Shown in pieces: positions 60,740 through 64,000 of a DNA stretch of 64,000 nt. The stretch is taken from the NCBI GenBank assembly GCA_035560815.1, contig DATMYR010000079.1, positions 1 to 64,000 on the forward strand, in the 5' to 3' direction. The stretch is from UBA5314 sp035560815 (GTDB lineage Bacteria; Bacillota; Syntrophomonadia; Syntrophomonadales; Syntrophomonadaceae). The notes under the pieces are model-generated. The model had not been told where the DNA came from. It made no database searches and saw only the letters and a list, made by a program, of their open reading frames with translations. How positions within the stretch are numbered: position 1 is the first letter of the stretch; the number at the start of each line of letters is the position of its first letter. The translations under genes and the position numbers were made by a program.

Positions 60740-62803
60740 TCAATCATGGCTTTCATGCATATAAATATTGACGTTCACGGATCGATCGACCGGGAATCCA
60801 GTAACTGGGTCTAGATTATCATGGCCAATAAGAATGTTGGCGTTGGCTTGGTCCCAACCGTGAGGAATAAAAACAACCCCGGGATTGATTTCATCATTAA
60901 AAACATTTTTGATTACTATACTGCCAAGCAAAGACTCAACGATTATTTTTTTCCCTTCACTTATGCCCATTTCTCTAGCCGTTGTTGGGTGAATTTCTAA
61001 GCAGGGTTCTTGTGAACGCCTTTTTCCTCCCTTGGTGTTAGAAGATTTCGATTGGCGGTAGCCAATGCTCCTGGTTCCAAAAGATAGAGTTAGGGGGTAG
61101 GCACCAGGCGTTTGGGAAATTAAGACATCATGAATCGCATCCTGGAATCCAGGCAACGGATCATAACCGAATTGATCCATCATAGAAGAGTATATTTCCA
61201 CTTTACCTGAATTTGTTGCGAATCCATCTTTCAGGTACTTCCTATTTTGCCTTATGGCATATACGTAACCATGTGGCGAATCTTTTAGTATTCCCAGGCT
61301 AAGACCAAGAGAATGTAATCGATCATTAAGGGCATCTTCGTCGTCTTTCCAGGGGAAATAAACATCGTATTTCATTTTTTTGGCCAGTCTATTCCAAACC
61401 TCCCAATCACTCAAACAATCGTCTTCTTCGAATATTTTCGGGGCTAAACCGATTACACATTCTCCGGAAGGAGTAAAGGCCTGCCACAACTCGTTTTGGC
61501 TTAAAAAGGTGGCTGCGGGTAAAACCAGGTCGGCCAATTGAGCTGATGCGGTCATAAAGTTGTCGATAATAACAAGAAAGTCCAGGCTTTCCAAAGCCTG
61601 CCTGACTTTTTTCGCGTTCGGCCAGGCTAGCAGGGGATTCGACCCTACGACGATCATGCTCTCTATGGGGTAAGGTTTTCCTTCGATTATCGCATTGGAG
61701 TAAACATTGGCCTGTGATTGTCTGGTAAATTCATGAAACAGTGGAAATTGGCTCTGGCCAATGGCTTCTACCGGTTCACCTTGGAAGGTCAGGGTCAAGG
61801 AATCCAATTCAAATGAGGGCACAAAAAGTGCACCACCTGGAATGTCCAGGTTTCCAGTGATGGCCTGAAGAATCGCTATGTAACGTATAGTCTGAAATCC
61901 ATTGTTCTGAAGTTCCAGAGCCATACCATGCTCTAGGCAAGCGGATGGCGAAGTGGCATACAAACGGGCTGCTTCTGCTAATTTTCCGGCTGGAACCCAG
62001 GTGATTTTTTCAACTTGCTCTGGTGTATAAGGTTGTAAAGCCTCAATGAGGCGGTCAAATCCGATTGTCCAACCATCTTGGAATTCCTGGTCGTAGAGAC
62101 CATGAACAACGATATAATTTAAGAGTCCCAGTGCCAGTATCATATCCGTACCGGGCCGTACCTGAAGATGTAAATCAGCACTGCCGGCCAGAGGACTGGA
62201 ATAGGGATCGATCACAATCAATCCAGCCCCGCGATGGCGAGCCTCGATGATAGCGTTTGCTATTGGCGGAGAAGAATGGGTTGGGTTATAACCCCATAAG
62301 ACGATGCAGTGGCTATTGCCATAATCGGGAACAGGGCGATAGCCGAATGTTAAAGTGTTGGCCATCAAACGAGAAGTATGACAATAGCTCCCTGCGGTTG
62401 ATAAGTTGGGTGTCCCATAAATACTGCAGAACCGGGCGGCATAATCAGTAAATTGTTTATTTACGCCTGCCTGCCCGATATGAACGGCTAGATGATGGGG
62501 GCATCCTTTTTTTTGTAAGGAACTCAGGTTTTCAGCTATATCATCAAGAGCTTCGGCCCAGCAAATTTCTTGCCAGGAGTTGTCCTTATTTCTCTTCATT
62601 GGGTGCCTGATTCGACCTGATGCTTTAAGCATCTCTGGGAGTGCTAGTCCTTTAGGGCAAAGATAACCCTGGCTAATTGGATGAGCCGGATTCCCTTCAG
62701 TATTGACTATGTTTCCGTCCTGCAAGTGGACTATCATACCGCAATTCGCCTCGCAAACCGTGCAAACCGTATTGACAGTAGTCCCTGAATGAGCGTTATT
62801 CAT
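60740..62803 (-). CDS. Molybdopterin oxidoreductase (bis-MGD, DMSO-reductase/acetylene hydratase-like)
   Basis: 687 residues. An N-terminal [4Fe-4S] binding motif has Cys14, Cys17, Cys21 and Cys49 (CxxCxxxC-27-C). The expected protein ligand of Mo or W is Cys141 in GSYCHTSRL. Bis-MGD binding regions follow (WGYNPTHSS, VRPGTDMILALGLL, IVVGSNPLLAWPN) and the C-terminal MopB domain with TLSFGTRSIGYRQ. It has no signal peptide, so it is cytoplasmic. In general plan it resembles the acetylene hydratase/thiosulfate-like branch of the DMSO reductase family; electron partner genes (iron-sulfur or membrane subunits) are not present. The neighbouring modD and modA suggest molybdate supply. Confidence 0.88.
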   Translation of the reverse strand: MNNAHSGTTVNTVCTVCEANCGMIVHLQDGNIVNTEGNPAHPISQGYLCPKGLALPEMLKASGRIRHPMKRNKDNSWQEICWAEALDDIAENLSSLQKKGCPHHLAVHIGQAGVNKQFTDYAARFCSIYGTPNLSTAGSYCHTSRLMANTLTFGYRPVPDYGNSHCIVLWGYNPTHSSPPIANAIIEARHRGAGLIVIDPYSSPLAGSADLHLQVRPGTDMILALGLLNYIVVHGLYDQEFQDGWTIGFDRLIEALQPYTPEQVEKITWVPAGKLAEAARLYATSPSACLEHGMALELQNNGFQTIRYIAILQAITGNLDIPGGALFVPSFELDSLTLTFQGEPVEAIGQSQFPLFHEFTRQSQANVYSNAIIEGKPYPIESMIVVGSNPLLAWPNAKKVRQALESLDFLVIIDNFMTASAQLADLVLPAATFLSQNELWQAFTPSGECVIGLAPKIFEEDDCLSDWEVWNRLAKKMKYDVYFPWKDDEDALNDRLHSLGLSLGILKDSPHGYVYAIRQNRKYLKDGFATNSGKVEIYSSMMDQFGYDPLPGFQDAIHDVLISQTPGAYPLTLSFGTRSIGYRQSKSSNTKGGKRRSQEPCLEIHPTTAREMGISEGKKIIVESLLGSIVIKNVFNDEINPGVVFIPHGWDQANANILIGHDNLDPVTGFPVDRSVNVNIYMHESHD

Positions 62804-62838
62804 ACAGTCCCTCCTGATTTGTCAGGACATTTTGTTAA

Positions 62839-63684
62839 CTACACTTGTTCAATCTTAACACCGATATCTGAAGGTTTTCCAAAATATACGGCGCTGGTGG
62901 CCAGGGCGTTGACACCAGTACTGGCATATTCGGCCACATTGCCTTCATTTATGCCTCCCGCTGCTATCAATGTTATCAGGGGATTCATCTTTCGCAGTTC
63001 AGCTACCAGGGCCTTTAGTTGCGGGGCCGGAACCTTGTCAAATTGAATACCGTCAACTCCAGAACTTGCCAGCAGAAAAGCTTCTTCTTCCGTTTCAACT
63101 TCAACAATGATTTTTTTCTCGGCGGCCTTAAGTTTAATTTCTGGTATAAGAGACGGCAGGCTGTTAAAACCGCCCAGAAAGTTTACATGCTGCTTGAAAA
63201 TCAGTATGGTTTCAGATAATCCGAGCCGGTGGGGAAACCCACCACCGGCTATGACCGATTTCATACAAAGATCTTTGGTTCCCGGAAAAGACTTCCGGGT
63301 TGTGACGATAGAGATGTCAGGGTTGATTGATTTTGCCTTATCGACTAGCTTTCTTGTTCTGGTAGCCACCCCTGAACAGTATTCCAAGATATTAAGCGAT
63401 ACTTTCCAGGCAGTATGAAGCGTTTCAGCCATACCTTCAGCAAAAATAAATGTTTCACCATTTTCCACCTGGCTGCCTGAAGGCAGTGATTCTACAGTTC
63501 TGATATCCAGCTTGGCAAAGATTCTTAGCACTTCCTCAACCCCGGCAAGAACTGTAAACTCTCGAGAAGAAAACCGAATGATGCCTTTTTTATTTCCTAT
63601 GCCTAAAACCAGGGTGGTCAAATCCAGGTAGGGCACATCTTCCTTGATTAAACGATCAATCGCATCATCACTGATATAGAACAT
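62839..63684 (-). CDS. modD: ModD (nicotinate-nucleotide pyrophosphorylase-like, molybdate-associated)
   Basis: 281 residues of the quinolinate phosphoribosyltransferase fold, ModD subgroup: VPYLDLTTLVLGI, ATRTRKLVDKAKSINPDISIVTTRKSFPGTKDLCMKSVIAGGGFPHRLGLSETILI, IIVEVETEEEA, GIQFDK, and LITLIAAGGINEGNVAEYASTGVNALATSAVYFGKP. ModD genes occur in molybdate-transport clusters; the enzymatic role is unproven. Between it and the oxidoreductase lie 35 bases, so they are co-transcribed. AAAGGGG precedes the ATG. Confidence 0.88.
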   Translation of the reverse strand: MFYISDDAIDRLIKEDVPYLDLTTLVLGIGNKKGIIRFSSREFTVLAGVEEVLRIFAKLDIRTVESLPSGSQVENGETFIFAEGMAETLHTAWKVSLNILEYCSGVATRTRKLVDKAKSINPDISIVTTRKSFPGTKDLCMKSVIAGGGFPHRLGLSETILIFKQHVNFLGGFNSLPSLIPEIKLKAAEKKIIVEVETEEEAFLLASSGVDGIQFDKVPAPQLKALVAELRKMNPLITLIAAGGINEGNVAEYASTGVNALATSAVYFGKPSDIGVKIEQV

Positions 63685-63707
63685 GGAGAGCCCCTTTCTA
63701 TAGAAGT

Positions 63708-64000
63708 CTACTTAGCCTTTGTAAAGCCATTCTTTTGAAAGACCTGCATGGCTTCATCACTCTGTAAAAACTTAAGAAAATCTGAGGCTTGCACACTGCT
63801 TTTTGAAGCGGCGACTACAGCAGCCGGCAGAACGACTGGTTTGTGGGTATCGGCTGATGCTTTGGCTGCAACCCTTACTTTGCTGGAAGTCATGGCTATT
63901 GTATCCCAAACCAGGCCGGCGTCTGCATCCCCGGATTCGACCCAGGCGGTAATCTGGTTAAGATCCTTACCGACTACCAGCTTGGTCTGCAGTGAATCCC
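63708..64000 (-). CDS. modA: Molybdate ABC transporter substrate-binding protein ModA, C-terminal part (cut by window edge)
   Basis: The minus-strand frame is open from the window edge to TAG at 63708. The ~96 visible residues are the C-terminal lobe: VVGKDLNQITAWVESGDADAGLVWDTIA near the start and ending VLPAAVVAASK..FLKFLQSDEAMQVFQKNGFTK. These match ModA/WtpA-type binding proteins (AW/VESGDADAGLVW, F..L.S.EA...F...GF). It lies 24 bases before modD, giving a modA-modD-oxidoreductase operon. The signal peptide is outside the window. Confidence 0.85.
   Translation of the reverse strand, partial: DSLQTKLVVGKDLNQITAWVESGDADAGLVWDTIAMTSSKVRVAAKASADTHKPVVLPAAVVAASKSSVQASDFLKFLQSDEAMQVFQKNGFTKAK

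Noticed and set aside
1..64000. rRNA, tRNA, CRISPR array or complete insertion sequence
   Set aside because: None recognised on reading; no repeat-spacer pattern, transposase gene or structured RNA match was seen. Searches with Infernal and CRISPR finders would be needed to be sure.

Overview
The window looks like a chromosomal piece of an anaerobic Firmicute of the class Clostridia, of the syntrophic or Peptococcaceae-like kind. This is inferred from the gene content: sigma-54 promoters with a matching activator, a GlpP-type antiterminator, a MutS2-like ATPase, a Bacillus-style PhoP box, strong Shine-Dalgarno sites with many TTG starts, many copper-amine-oxidase-N (stalk) domain surface proteins, and a molybdenum gene set. 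No rRNA, tRNA, CRISPR array or intact insertion sequence was seen. Both ends cut genes: manC at the left and modA at the right.

Layout. 1-5.3 kb: the end of manC, then a GC-richer block of transaldolase, HAD hydrolase and phosphoketolase (sugar-phosphate metabolism). 5.4-11 kb: a rubrerythrin-like protein, two glycosyltransferase-type genes and two membrane proteins. 11.4-16.1 kb: a large AT-rich MalT/LuxR-type regulator, then a palindrome-promoter module and a lipoprotein / DUF2442 / stalk-protein operon. 16.2-22 kb: an orphan histidine kinase, a SWIM-SNF2 helicase and a DNRLRE-type protein. 22.2-30.3 kb: a sigma-54 promoter, a six-gene acyl-CoA oxidation operon and its likely PAS/AAA+/Fis activator. 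30.5-33.5 kb: a second palindrome-promoter module with a MORN protein and paralogs of the DUF2442 and stalk genes. 34-43.9 kb: a FapA-like protein, a glucosaminidase, a PiT phosphate transporter behind a PhoP-box promoter, a papain-like protease, an ankyrin protein with an adjacent decayed fragment, and a lipoprotein.

44.2-50.2 kb holds the most unusual locus. A GlpP-type antiterminator sits ahead of a leader with a strong terminator and a competing anti-terminator stem. Five genes follow: a RuBisCO-like protein, a TIM-barrel protein (PF09370), a ComB-family phosphatase, a UPF0261 (Tm-1 N-half) protein and a second PF09370 protein. Together they suggest an uncharacterised catabolic pathway under antitermination control.

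50.6-57.1 kb: an FN3/stalk protein, a MutS2-like ATPase without an Smr domain behind a hairpin-rich leader, a stalk/DUF5050 protein and a zinc-ribbon protein. 57.2-64 kb: two near-identical sigma-54 promoters. One precedes mobA, an Ada-type regulator split by an in-frame stop, and a radical SAM gene. The other precedes two small hypothetical genes. On the opposite strand lie a molybdopterin oxidoreductase, modD and the end of modA.

Three themes recur: six stalk-domain proteins with different partner domains, three zinc-ribbon plus membrane-segment proteins, and regulatory DNA readable by eye (three sigma-54 promoters, one PhoP box, two identical palindrome modules, one attenuator).
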